From contig JAXIVH010000008.1 in NCBI GenBank assembly GCA_036785325.1, positions 12,537,918 to 12,601,917 of the forward strand: 64,000 nt of DNA, given 5' to 3'. This document shows, piece after piece, positions 1-30,465 of the stretch. The position numbers and the translations under genes were made by a program. The notes under the pieces were generated by a model. It was not told where the DNA came from and ran no database searches. It saw nothing but the letters and a program-made list of their open reading frames with translations. The DNA comes from Urophycis tenuis. Lineage: Eukaryota; Chordata; Actinopteri; Gadiformes; Phycidae. How positions within the stretch are numbered: position 1 is the stretch's first letter; every line of letters begins with the position of its first letter.

Positions 1-137
1 CCAGCAGGTCAGGGAGGATGACGATTACCAAAATACAAGCAGGCAGCCATGGCTCATGCAGATGGGGGGGGGTTCCTGCCTCAAACTGTTCTCAGCTACA
101 CGCTACAGGATGGCCGGCCAAGGGCTGTGGGTGGAGC

Positions 138-248
<111 letters not shown>

Positions 249-3041
249 GGTGCGAGAGAGACATACGCTCACTTCCATTTCCTTTCGGATAGCCCTGTTC
301 CTGTCAGTGAAAAACTCATATTTAAATAGCCGTTCGTTCCCGTTTTTAATATTATTTTAACTACCTTCAATTTGAGAGCCGAGGACCAGACGACTACAAA
401 AATTTGATTTTCTTTTTATCAATATCGTCCACGATATGATCGTCCACATTACAAAATTTGTAACGTGTTAACGGGTGAATACAAATGATACCTGTATGCG
501 TCATCGATGTGTTAGTTTTGCGTCATGTGGTTTCAGTTCGTCAATTAAGAACAACTTTGTTTTAATACCACTACCGCAAACACTCACTATTTGGCAACCT
601 GGCGCCCTCTCGTGGTCATACTCGCATTGACGGAGATGAAAAATGAACATTTTCAAGGGGACTAAAATAGTTGAAACAGTTCCATGAAAGAAAACGGACC
701 AAATCATAGTTTACCAAACAAATTTGGATATGTTATATTTATTATATGTTAAAGCAGCACATGATGCTATAGGCCTAAACTATATCAACATAGTATTGAA
801 CGTTTACACAGAAATGTATCAACATATTGTGACACAATATGTCGATACATGTAGCCTATAGTTATAATTATGTATAGTAGGCCTATATAGTTATAATTCA
901 GCACAATGCTGGTAAAGATGATAATAGCTCTGATAAGCTAAATATAACGTCTTACGCCCATGGGATATCTTGGCCTTGATGGAGCACTCTTTTAAAGGTT
1001 TTACGGTACTACATCAAGTTCCTGACTTCTGACTTTCTGACATGGAGAGAACTTCAACCAGCACCGCTATGTTATCATGGAACAGCAGGAGATGTCGGAT
1101 GACGCGGTATTGGCAACGGAATTAATGCGTGTGGCCAGCAAGACCGATAAATTGCAAAATACCGCGAGGTTAAACATTCATTCTTGTAATGAATGTAATT
1201 GATTTCCACTGCATCTATTATTCTATTAGGTCAAGAAAAAGAGGAGGATAAAAGAGGATAAGGAAGAGTCTAGCGTCACATCTGATGGCTTGTTTACTTG
1301 TAATTTTCGATACATTAAAAAAAGTAGTGAGTAAGTAAGTAGCAATGGATGAGTGTGTATTGTGTTTCGAGTTAATGTATAGAGTATGACATGATTGGGA
1401 CTAGGTGAAGTATAGGTTTTTGGTTAAGGGTGGTAAGCTAAATTTAAGGGCTTGGGACAGTTAAGACCAAGATATTCCTACAAACCCAATAAAATAGTCT
1501 AATTATTAATTGCCATTATATGTGACGTGTGATATCCACTCTGTGGCGCAAGGGGGCAGCACTGCTGAGTATCAGTGGCCTGCAGCCTATCTCTGGGACT
1601 ATTTTCCAACCAATTGTATGCAGCATTTTTCACACAGTTTCCACAATATAAACAAACGGGTGCCAACATAAATGAGAATAATCGTATCGAGAACAAATAC
1701 AGTGTAACAGGCTTGCTTTCACACAAATTCCATAAACAATCAGTGCGTCTGTTTGGCTTCCTCTCATCACAGGTAAAGGAGACTCTGATGTGAGGCCATC
1801 TTTTCCTGTTCACACTATTCTGCTTCTGCAACTGCCAACAGGGAGACAACAGGAGACCACTAACACGCTCGTAGTATTAAATGCTAAATGTAGTGTGAGA
1901 GAGAGAATTGAGACGCACATTGCGACAGCTGTCTCGGTTTCTGGCTCGCTGCCGGGAAGTAGCACTTCGCTGGATGCCGACTTGATCCTTACCTCCCAGC
2001 GAGCTGGGGGGCAGGGGGGGACCCAGGCCTTTCTTCACCTGCTTCCTGCTCCTCCACGCACCACTCAGCATCTTGAGAAACTTAGAGCTCACGGGCTAGC
2101 GAGAGGTGGCTCAAGTGCCTCCTAGAGGCCATCAAGTCAATACCATCACGTTAATAATATATAGCCTATTGTTGTATATCACACTAACGTGTGTGTATGA
2201 GGCCTGCATAGGTTTGTAGAAAGAGAGAAAGGATGCCCTCTGCTGGCCGTAAAATACAAATATGTATTGTTTTGAAAACAGGGTTGTCAAAGTTCTTGTT
2301 CGTTGTAACGATTCCAAACGCGTTTTTACATGTTAAGATTACTTATTGAGGTTCTACAAATGACACAAGGACAACAAACTGTATAAATAAATGGGGTAAA
2401 GTAAGTGATAAACAGACTACTGTGAGGCCTAAAATAATGAACTGACTAGCTCTGACTACAAAGGGCCTTTATGACCTGCATAGCAATTCTCTAAAGGGAC
2501 ATACTAGTCCTGTTGACTTCCCCTGGGAAGTCCGCAATCTGTGGATTAGACGTTGGATTCCACTGCCCTTGCTTTAGTAGTCTCGGCCAGTCTAAACTTA
2601 CAAAGCTTGACTGAGCTTTTTGAGCGTTTGTCTTAAACACTAGTCAAAACAATGATCTCCGACCAGCTGCTCCTCTTCCCGTCCCTCTGCCTCCACGTTT
2701 CCCAGACTGCTGTCTCAGGTCTCCTTGAGGCCAGGGGTGGAAAGAACATCAGCCCAGTTGGTCGGGAAACAGAAGAAACAAACAAACAAAAGCCAGACAG
2801 ACCAACAGCGCTGCAGAGGATATGTGTTCTTCCAGGCGAGGCTCCTGCAGCTACCACGCCATCCGTATCGGTGGAGGTCACTGCCCACAACAGCGCACTT
2901 GTTGGTGTCTTGTTGGTGAGCTGCAGACGGTTAATTGACTTTCTGATGTGTGAAAATACAAAGATGGCAACACATACTGTATACACAGTTGAGGTTTTAA
3001 ACTAATGTCATGATGATAAGAGTTTGTGTTACTTCTCTCGT

Positions 3042-3175
3042 GGCGCCATAGCTCAGTGAGTAGAGCGGGTTGTCCACTAATCAGTGGGTTGGTGGTTCGA
3101 TCCCCCCTCCACATGTTGAACCCCACAAATTCATTGTAAGTCGCTTTTTGGACAAAAGTGTCTGCTAAACGCCCA
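3042..3175 (+). mobile_element. tRNA-derived SINE copy
   Basis: The 5' end looks like a tRNA gene. It has a box A-like GCTCAGTGAGTAGAG and a box B-like GGTTCGATCCC about 40 bp later. It continues into a SINE/LINE-type tail (TAAGTCGCTTTTTGGACAAA, then TGTCTGCTAAACG), a tail typical of fish SINEs. A close relative lies at 46,903-47,066. It is a retroposed copy, not a functional tRNA: there is no foldable cloverleaf and the tail is fused. Confidence 0.8.
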
Positions 3176-4805
3176 TCTTTCTAGCGGGGAGTAGCGCTCC
3201 CTCCATTATCCCTCTGTTGAGGCCATCTCTACAACTCATACATGTTGCCAGGGTAACCCTACGTTGCCACCTATCTCCACTACAGGGACGTACGTCAATG
3301 ATGGCGGCCATTCTTAGATCAGTGCCATACAACCTTACTCAACCCTGTAGGTTTTCCCAAGTTGAATTTTCCACCGTGGGCCGCCTTGCTTCATTAATGG
3401 TGTGGTAATCTTTTCCATGATTGTCACATAGTAAGCGACCGACGTGATCTAAAATAGCCTTAGTAAGGCCGACAGCTGTGTCACTCAGCTGTTTGGACGG
3501 CATCACAAATGCTGGGTCTTTTAGATGGAGCCAGCAGAGGCCCTGCATGACTCTCCGGTATACCCAGCTGCACCTCTTCTCCAGGGCGAAGGAGGGTGGA
3601 GCAGCCCGGCTCCCCGGCCTCCTCGTCCATTAAGACGAGAGATTGACTTTTCACCATGTCTGCTTCTCTCGGGACCGCTGCAGGCCAATGTTGAGATGTT
3701 TCAGATGCCTTCAGGAATGCCTTCGATGACACTGTATTCGATCAATGGGTACCTATTTTGGATAATCGTATCAGCTTCTGGCGCATTGGCCACCGTATAA
3801 AACATTCACGCTGGCTAAATGTAGGTTTGTCATCAGAAATAGATGCACTTTTATCTCGAGTCCACTTTAAGGGGCCTGCTCTCAATCGCTCGGTGGAATA
3901 AGATAAGGTCGTCTTTTATCAATCCAACACAAGAAATTCAGGAATAGGAACTTCTACGTCTCCAGAACAGCAGTATTCTCGACATATCAGAGGACCAGAT
4001 ATCAGAATAACAGATTCAACATTAAACATATAAACGTATAAATAATTTCGATGTGTTCTGTTTTGCTTCCTCTAAGTTAAATTGCCTTCCAGCTGAAATA
4101 CATCCATTTATGGGAGCATCCAAGAACACGATTGAAGGAAAAGACATGAAGACAGTAAGTAAAGTGACTAACTGTGGCAAGTATATTATAGACAAATGTA
4201 CAAACCCTATATTGGTCCCAAGGTGATTTTTCCTCAATCTCCATGATTGGGTCTAGTCCAATAGTGGAGTGAATTGGAGCAAAACTGAACTGAACAGACT
4301 TATGGAAGCAATCGAGCACACACTGTTCATTTACTACTAAACAGAATACTACAATACACAACACAAAGATCTGGTCATTATATTCCACTGATGTGTACAG
4401 AAAACATTTGTGTGTTTAAGATGGGGGGGGGGGGAAGATAATGAATGTGTTTTCTGAACTGTTTAATCACATAGTAACCAGTAGAAACACACACAGCTCA
4501 AATCCTTTTTTCCCACTTTTGGCTGACACTCATTCGGGGAAAACTGTTGAAAATATTTGGATATCAGTTACTCTGCAGGCTAAAATGGAGAATTGTTCAC
4601 GGAAAATATGTTAGTGCCAAAATGTTATTAGAGAGCCAAATCAAACATACGTCATATGGACACATTGAAGGGGTCTTGGATGAAAAAAGCCCCCCTTTTT
4701 CCTTGATTAACTGCCCCCCAAAAGATCTCTGCATGGGCCTGGAGCACTAGGGTCCCTGTAAACCTAATATGGCAAATTCTTACTTCAAAATTCCTCATGT
4801 ATGTG

Positions 4806-4814
4806 AGCGTGTGT

Positions 4815-4900
<86 letters not shown>

Positions 4901-5047
4901 GTGTGTGTGTGTGTGTGCGTGTACGTGAGTGTGTGTGTGTGCGTTTAAAAGTAAGAATATACAAAGCCAGTTGGCAACTTGTGTGATTGCATTTGAGCAG
5001 TTGCTATAGGCAGACAGGTGGTGTTGCTGTCCTATGTGTTTGAGGTG

Positions 5048-5115
<68 letters not shown>

Positions 5116-5292
5116 GTGTGTGGGTGTAGTGTGCACACATGAATATGTGTGTGCCTGTGCATGTGCACAAGTTGGCTTTACCAGCTTATATGATTGATTT
5201 GATGCATTCCTTTATGTGCATGGCATGCATAGGCTGCACTTGTATGTGTGTGCATGTGTGTCTGTGTGTTTGTGTGTGCATGCGTGTGTGTA

Positions 5293-5332
<40 letters not shown>
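4806..5332. repeat. Cluster of three (TG)n tracts
   Basis: TG arrays at about 4,808-4,940, 5,050-5,113 and 5,298-5,332 are separated by short unique or degenerate TG-rich sequence. The encoded Thr-His frames on the minus strand are artefacts. Confidence 0.9.
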
Positions 5333-5338
<6 letters not shown>

Positions 5339-5659
5339 GTAAATGCACAGCAAGCGTATGACAAGCAGAATGAGAATGGAACCGAGGAGAAGGTAGCCTG
5401 GAGCCTGGCCAGTGCCCAATGCAACATGTCTCTCATACCCAGCACTGTCACTGCGACTACAGCCCTCTACTCAGAGACCCTTGGCAGCTACCTGGGTCTC
5501 CAGACCCCCCTTTTTAAAAGACACAAGGGGGATTGAATTCAAATTAGGTGTGGGGTATGTCCACCATGACAGTTTGGGCGCCATGGCTGTTTCTCACTAA
5601 GTAACTGTCAAATAGACAGATAGACGTCCCTGTCTGTTTCTTTAGGGGCCTGATTCACG

Positions 5660-5661
<2 letters not shown>

Positions 5662-5713
<52 letters not shown>
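5662..5713. repeat. (CA)n microsatellite
   Basis: A pure CA run of about 50 bp. Confidence 0.95.
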
Positions 5714-5717
<4 letters not shown>

Positions 5718-6323
5718 ACCAAACCCGTACAGCACCACCGATTCCTCCAAGCCTCGGTGCTTTATAATGGCACGTAGAGAAACATGTTTACTATGCCGTA
5801 CAGCTGGGATCGTTAACCCCACGCCCGGCCCTCCCCCACCCGCCAGAATACACAAATAACATGTAAAAAACATGCCACATATGTCCCCGGTTACACCAAA
5901 GCACAATGCACGCCGCGACCAGGCCTCCCTCTGTGGCTGGCGTCCATTCCTTCAAACATATCTGGAATAATCTCATGCGTGGATCTAAAGGGAGGTTTGG
6001 TGGAGCCTCTGTGACCCACTGTCACCCACCGAGAGTGGGGAGGGGGGCCGGAGCTTAACAGGGGGGGTGGGAGGGGAGTGGGATCCTGGAGTGCGTCAGA
6101 TTGTCTGCGGGGGGTGGATGGGGTGGGGGTGGAGGGGGTGTAGGGTTGTCGGAGGGTGGGGGTGGTGTTTGGATAAGGCAGCATGCCCATTGTCTCTGCT
6201 GGGCCGGCGGGGCCCAGTTATGCCCCCGACACTCCAGGAATAGAAAGACAGCTGAGCCGCCGCGCTGCCGTGCATCGCTCAGGCCCCGGGCCCACCGGCA
6301 TCACCACAGCCCCCGCCCCCCGG

Positions 6324-6896
6324 CACCACCACCACCACCACCACCACCACCACCACCACAGCCACCACCACCACCATCACCACCACCACCACCACCACCA
6401 CAGCCCCGGCCCCGGCACCAACGGCACCACCACCACCACCACCACCACCACCACCACCACCACCACCATCACCACCACCACCACCACCACCACAGCCCCC
6501 ACCCCGGCACCAACGGCACCACCACCACCACCACAGCTCCTGCCACCACCACCACCACCACAGCCCCCGGCACCACCACCACCACCACCATCACCACCAC
6601 CACCACCACAGCCCCCGGCACCACCACCACCACCACCATCACCACCACCACCACCACAGCCCCCGCCCCCGGCACCACCACCCCCACCACCACCACCACC
6701 ACAGCCCCCGCCACCACCACCACCACCACCACCAGAGCCCCCGCCACCACCACCACCACCACCACAGCCCCCGCCCCCAACACCAATGGCACCACCACCA
6801 CAGCCCCCGCCACCACCACCACCACCACCACCACCACCACCACCACCACCAGAGCCCCCGGCACCACCACCACCACCACCACCACCACCACCACCG
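6324..6896. repeat. CCA/CAC trinucleotide tract with AGCCCC interruptions
   Basis: About 570 bp composed almost entirely of CAC/CCA triplets, broken at intervals by AGCCCC(G/C) motifs such as CAGCCCCCGGCACC. This makes a higher-order repeat. It is open in several frames (poly-Pro, poly-Thr and poly-His on plus; Val-rich on minus). There is no start context, no splice structure and no non-repeat domain, so I treat it as a minisatellite. Confidence 0.85.
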
Positions 6897-7299
6897 CTAA
6901 ACTTAGCACAATGAGAGACGGGACATTGTCTGGAGCCAAGCGCATAATAGCGGAGGAATCCCGCCGCAGAGCGAGCCGCTCAGAGGCTGATTAAGTCCAC
7001 TCACGTGTTGCCGTTAGCTCGTGGCTACGTGTAGCACGGGGGGGCGGGGGTTGAAGTGGCGGGGGGCCGGGTGTGGGTCGGGGGTGACATCTTGCCGGGG
7101 AGTGATCGGGGCTTTGTGGTGTGTTGGTGCCACGCGCCCGCCTGTCTCCACTCTGATGAATTGGAGAGGGGGGGGTTAAAGAGCCGGGCCGGCCCAGTTG
7201 CTGCAAGGTTTTGTGGGGAGGCGTCGGGTCGCTGACTAAAATATTCACTGGTGATGAATGCTTCTCGGGCCCCGGTACTGCATTATGGTCCAATGCACT

Positions 7300-7520
7300 A
7301 CTGAGGTATACTACTGCAATAGAGGCTACTGTAGTGTAATAACTGTAGTACATACATACGTACAATGCTACTGCAGTGTACTGCTATATATACAATATAT
7401 ACTACAATATATATTACTGCAGTATATGCTCCTATGCTATATACTAGTACAATATATACTACTGTCGTATATACTATACAGCCACAATGCTGCTGCAGTG
7501 CAATATATACTACTACTTGA
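7300..7520. repeat. Degenerate ATA/CTGCAG repeat block
   Basis: Imperfect repeats of a TATATACTACTGCAGT-like unit give an AT-rich, dyad-rich block. The units are diverged and spacing varies. Its function is unknown. Confidence 0.6.
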
Positions 7521-8458
7521 TAATAATTAATAAGATTTAAATATAGAGTTATATACACTTTCCTGTAGGAGGACTCACTAAGCTTGGAGTCAAATGAAAG
7601 GAATATGTGAAGCATATAAGAAGCATGTAATTTAATAACATTTTATGGACTCAAATGTGCTTTATTAATTTTGAGATGTCTCAAAGAACAATTAAAAGCT
7701 ATGTTCGAATGTAATTGAATTGAGAAGTTGCGATGTACAATTAAAGTGTATTACTATTGCACATAAAAATATAAAATAAATGTGGTATTACTGGAAATGT
7801 ATAGTTCTTTTGACTTTATTTCACAAAATGGAAAGTGTAAAAACAGTAAACTCAAACAGTTAAAGTCAGACTAAGACATTTGTAAAGCAAGTACATTTGA
7901 AATGTGATTTTATCAAAGCAAAAATTATTTGACTTTATCTATTAATAATAACAAAATACAAGTAAATCAATGGTTAGGCAAAAAAAATAATTTTCCAAAG
8001 CAAGACAATGGTACATGTATTTTATTTTGTTAGGTGAATTGAGTTTATAGCAATAACTAATTCTTCAGTCATTAAATTAGGTTAACAATTGCATATTACT
8101 TGTTATCAACAATAAGTATGTATATTGTCAATCTAAATGTATGAAACAAATTGAATTAATTAAGTGTAAAATATCAAAATGAATGAAAAACAAATGGAAA
8201 TTGCATTGCCATGTTTCTTGTTTACAATCATTTATATTTTAATGTCTGTCAATAAGAACAGTAGGTCAAAAGCATGTGCAAAAAAGAAACTTGAAAATTC
8301 ATTTTAATAAGCGATTACTAATAAATTCATACTTTTATTGAAGCAAACTATAAAATGGACTATTAAATTAAAAAGCAACATCTACATGACATAATGATAT
8401 ATAATGTGGAATGGATATCTAATGGGTAGTCAAAAGATTAGAAGGTAGACGTAAAGAA

Positions 8459-8459
8459 T

Positions 8460-8549
<90 letters not shown>

Positions 8550-8730
8550 GAAAAAATGAAAAAGCCAGACAGAGACAGGACAGACAGACAGACAGAGACA
8601 GAGACAGGACAGACAGACAGATAGACAGATAGATAGATAGACCAAAAGATGGACAGATAGAGGCGGATAGATAAACCGAAGAGACAGACAGGCAGGCGGA
8701 CAGACAGATCAATAGATAGACAGACAGGGA
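8459..8730. repeat. GATA tetranucleotide array grading into GACA repeats
   Basis: A clean TAGA/GATA array runs to about 8,549. It is followed by GACAGACA and GACAGATA stretches to about 8,730. GATA/GACA compound arrays are common in fish genomes. Confidence 0.9.
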
Positions 8731-8874
8731 GATGAATATAGACTGTGTTTAATGGTTGTGAATATGACTGCAGTCATAAATCCCGATCTCTCCGTATCTC
8801 TCTATCTAGGTCTTCTGGCATTCCAGGCATGATGATCTAAAACAACTGCCAGACCACCTCCTAGATTGTACTGG

Positions 8875-8876
<2 letters not shown>

Positions 8877-8960
<84 letters not shown>

Positions 8961-8975
8961 TCTCTCTCTCTATCT
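8877..8975. repeat. (CT)n microsatellite
   Basis: About 95 bp of CT repeat, a polypyrimidine strand on plus. Confidence 0.95.
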
Positions 8976-9135
8976 CTCTCCCTCCCACCGCACATCCATG
9001 TCGGCAGGCCCGGCCCTTTGAGATCACGGAGGGCTTAGTCCCTGTACGCCGGGCACCGCAGGTGAAGCTACAGACACGGTGTCAGAAGGACGGCGCGCTC
9101 GCTCGGCTCAGACAGAACACGAACAGGGCCTGTGT

Positions 9136-9138
<3 letters not shown>

Positions 9139-9184
<46 letters not shown>

Positions 9185-9353
9185 TGGGGGGGGGGTTGAG
9201 GCCAGCATGAACATTTGAAGAAGAACAAGAAGGTGCTGGGCACCAAATGATTTTTGAGGGCGAATGCGTAAGCAGAGCCGGCCGCGGACTCAGCTGTCGC
9301 ACTGGGAGAGGAGCGGTGTAGCCCTGCAGAGAGATGTGCTGGGAGACCATGCT

Positions 9354-9388
<35 letters not shown>

Positions 9389-9495
9389 CCATGTATGAGT
9401 ATGCATGTGCACGTGTGTCAGCTTGCACACGCGTGAATGTGTATACGTGCGTATTTGTCATGTGTGCATTTGGAATGTGTGTGTGTGTGAGTCAG

Positions 9496-9551
<56 letters not shown>

Positions 9552-9911
9552 AGTGTATGTGAGTGGGAATGTGCACAAGCGTGTGTGAGAGTGTGTGAGA
9601 GTGTGTGAGGCTGTGAGTAAGTGTGAGTAAGCGTGCGTATGGAAGTGTGAGTATGTTTCTGTAATTGTATGTGTGCATGTATGTATGCGTGTAAATGAGT
9701 ATGTTTGTAATGTACATGTATGCCTACATGTATGAATGTGTGTGTGCGCATTTCTGTATGTGTGTGTGTGCATGTTCTCGTACATGTGTGCATATGTGTG
9801 TGTGTGCCTGACTGCATACACGTATGTGTGTGCGTGTGTATGCATACATTTATGTGTATGTGTGTGTCTGTGTGTGTGTGTGTGTGTGTGCGTGTGTGTG
9901 TGTGTGTGTGT
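9139..9911. repeat. TG/CA-rich repeat region
   Basis: Pure tracts lie at 9,139-9,182 (TG), about 9,356-9,384 (CA) and 9,497-9,548 (TG). They are joined by several hundred bases of degenerate TGTG/GTAT sequence and end in another TG tract near 9,868-9,911. Confidence 0.85.
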
Positions 9912-10290
9912 TCGTGAGAACTTATTTAAAGCCAGCAGCTCTAGGGACTTTTGGAGCCCTCTCTCTCCTCATGTGTTATCAGCATGCCAGCCTTAACAGT
10001 GCAGAGAGTGACATAGTACATAAAGCAGCCTCCTGCGCCTGCTGTGAAGAGCCCCTTGTCCCAGAATAGCACGGATAGCCCTCTCTATCTCACTGATGCC
10101 CCGGGAAAGCTTCAGCCATCACGGCAACACCTCCGAGACGCCCGGCCACCAGACACACCGCAGACACAAGCAAGGCTCCCTGGTGTCCCCTCCGCGGTCA
10201 CTGTTTTGGTTCGGTTCGTCGGGGAACGGGTTAGAAAAAGACACCTTGGGTGGGTTGCCAGACACAAAATGGTAGCCGGCGTGAGTCAGG

Positions 10291-10328
<38 letters not shown>

Positions 10329-10530
10329 GGGGGGGGGGGGTTGGAGAGGAAGATTCCGCCCAGTAGAAGGATATGCTGTTTTGTACGTCGCTTTTTACTC
10401 GCTTTCAACATGCTGCGACGCCACCGCGCCGTTGCTTTTAGCGTCTCTGACAACAGAGTTTGTGAACATGGTCTATCCAGCCATCAGGAATGCCGGACTC
10501 TGGCTTTTGTCTATTCTGAGAAACCATAGT

Positions 10531-10572
<42 letters not shown>

Positions 10573-11044
10573 CCCCCCTGCTCTCATTCCAGGCACCAAC
10601 CTCTCCCCTTGTACTGAAGGTCAGCTCTGGTGGGGCCACCACATGAGAGGCTAAGTCCTGACATTTTGTGCATTATAATCGATTGGCGCCTGTGATCCAC
10701 AGCAACAATTGCAGCTCTGCGATGATGATGGGGCACACGTGGCCCGCGCTACAGAGTCGGTGGCCGGGGCTCCGCGTGGCTCCGCGTGGCTGCGACGGTC
10801 GCCGTGGTTGTCCTCGTGGAACCCAGAGGACGAGATCGACTCGCTTTGACGGGACACTGTGTTACCCAGCGGCCAGAGCACTTCTTCTGTGTGAGCCCTG
10901 GGATCTATCTTCATATCTTCATCCATTGATTGACCGGAAAAAAAAAACGCAACAAGGCGCGTGGCCTCACCGAATCTAGTGGTGGAGCGCTGCAGGCGGC
11001 CATTTTCTAATGCCAGGCGTTTCTCTCTATTAATATTGTGCGAT

Positions 11045-11054
11045 TTATTTATAG
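11045..11054 (+). promoter_or_regulatory. Possible MEF2 site upstream of myh7b
   Basis: TTATTTATAG matches the MEF2 consensus YTAWWWWTAR and lies about 1.1 kb upstream of the myh7b start codon. MEF2 is known to drive muscle myosin genes. A 10-bp AT-rich match is expected by chance in this much sequence, so this is weak evidence only. Confidence 0.25.
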
Positions 11055-12077
11055 GAGCATGTTTAATACATGCACGGCTCCTGAAATAATCTCTTCTTGA
11101 GTTGCATCCTCTGTGGCCACACACAATAGCAAAGTTCCCTGTTGACACATCAAGACATCAAACACTTACTCATCCGATCCCTGCCTGTCAAAGTCACGGT
11201 GGCTACTTCTGAGTAGACAGGGCTGTTATAAATATCATCCATTACACATCACTATGCACTACAGTTTACACTTTTCTGAGTTTGACATTTATTATTCTAG
11301 TCTATATCATATAACAATATTGCATTTAAATTCTCAATAGTCAATATCAACCTGAAGCTACTTCAATATTGTAAATGCGTGTCGGGGACAAGCCACAATA
11401 GGTAAAAGAAACATATTGCCCATGGTCGCTGATATGTGTTCAACAAAAGGCAGAATAAAAAAAATGCTCATTCATGGATGCTTGTGTGGAGCCCTCCCCC
11501 GCGGCGTGTGTAGTGCATAAATAACAGGGCTGTAAAAATAGCCGGCATGGGTTTAGCGCAATGATAAAAACGTAGCTTTCCTTTTGTGTCAATTGAGACA
11601 CGCGGTCACCACCAATAGGCGTTGGAGGAGGTGGCATATGCTAATGAGGGACACTTTTCCACTGATCTTGACCTTGACAAACACAATAAATAAGGAGCAC
11701 GCCTCACCTAGTTGTTTATTTCGTTGTGGGCGCCCCGAGGTCAGTCTGCAACTTTGGATTTGTGTTTTAGGTTGCGCTTTACGCATTACGCGCGTGTTGG
11801 GTGACATGTCAGCCGTTTTTACGAGGTCCATTTTCATTTGCAGTCGAAGTTTGCCGACTTGTTTCATTTAATGCAAACTATTTCTCACTGGAAACAGTAG
11901 ATTTAAAGTAACTCAAAAGTACTTTAGACTATTCAGTGGGCCCGCTTAGGCTATATTCCATTCAAGTTCTTCTTGAATGCTGTTAAAGGAAAATTGCCCT
12001 TACACGGAGAAGCAGGAGAAGACATAACACATTAAGCTAAACGTAGTCTAATGCAAATGTTTATTCTCTCACCAAAG

Positions 12078-12131
12078 GGATTCCTGAAGTAAACGGTCCC
12101 ATTGGTGACTAGTCGGCGTGAAGAAGCCACC
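12078..12131 (+). other. myh7b: 5' UTR segment of myh7b first coding exon
   Basis: A splice-acceptor-like TATTCTCTCACCAAAG ends at 12,077, so this exon probably follows at least one non-coding exon upstream. The start codon sits in a strong Kozak context, GCCACCATG, at 12,126-12,134. The upstream exon and promoter are not identified. Confidence 0.5.
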
Positions 12132-30384
<18,253 letters not shown>

Positions 30385-30459
30385 TGTGCCCAGGATGACC
30401 ACAGACGCCAAACATATCGCCGGCCCGGGCCAGCGGCAGCAGCTGTGAAGATGAATCCA

Positions 30460-30465
30460 AATAAA
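30460..30465 (+). terminator. myh7b: myh7b polyadenylation signal
   Basis: AATAAA lies 76 nt past the inferred TGA stop at 30,382-30,384, and a T-rich stretch follows from 30,488. Another AATAAA at 30,344-30,349 lies inside the last intron and would suit only the read-through isoform that ends at 30,250. Confidence 0.6.

Noticed and set aside
3040..3115. Possible tRNA gene
   Set aside because: A and B box-like motifs are present but no cloverleaf with proper anticodon and acceptor stems forms, and a SINE tail follows.
3525..3800. A 91-codon plus-strand frame and an 83-codon minus-strand frame
   Set aside because: No recognisable domain or splice context. Possibly an old transposon fragment, but nothing in the sequence allows a family call.
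6101..6994. Open frames of 243-297 codons with poly-Pro, poly-His and poly-Thr
   Set aside because: They are translations of the CCA/CAC tract in three frames, with no domain, splice signals or conserved flanks.
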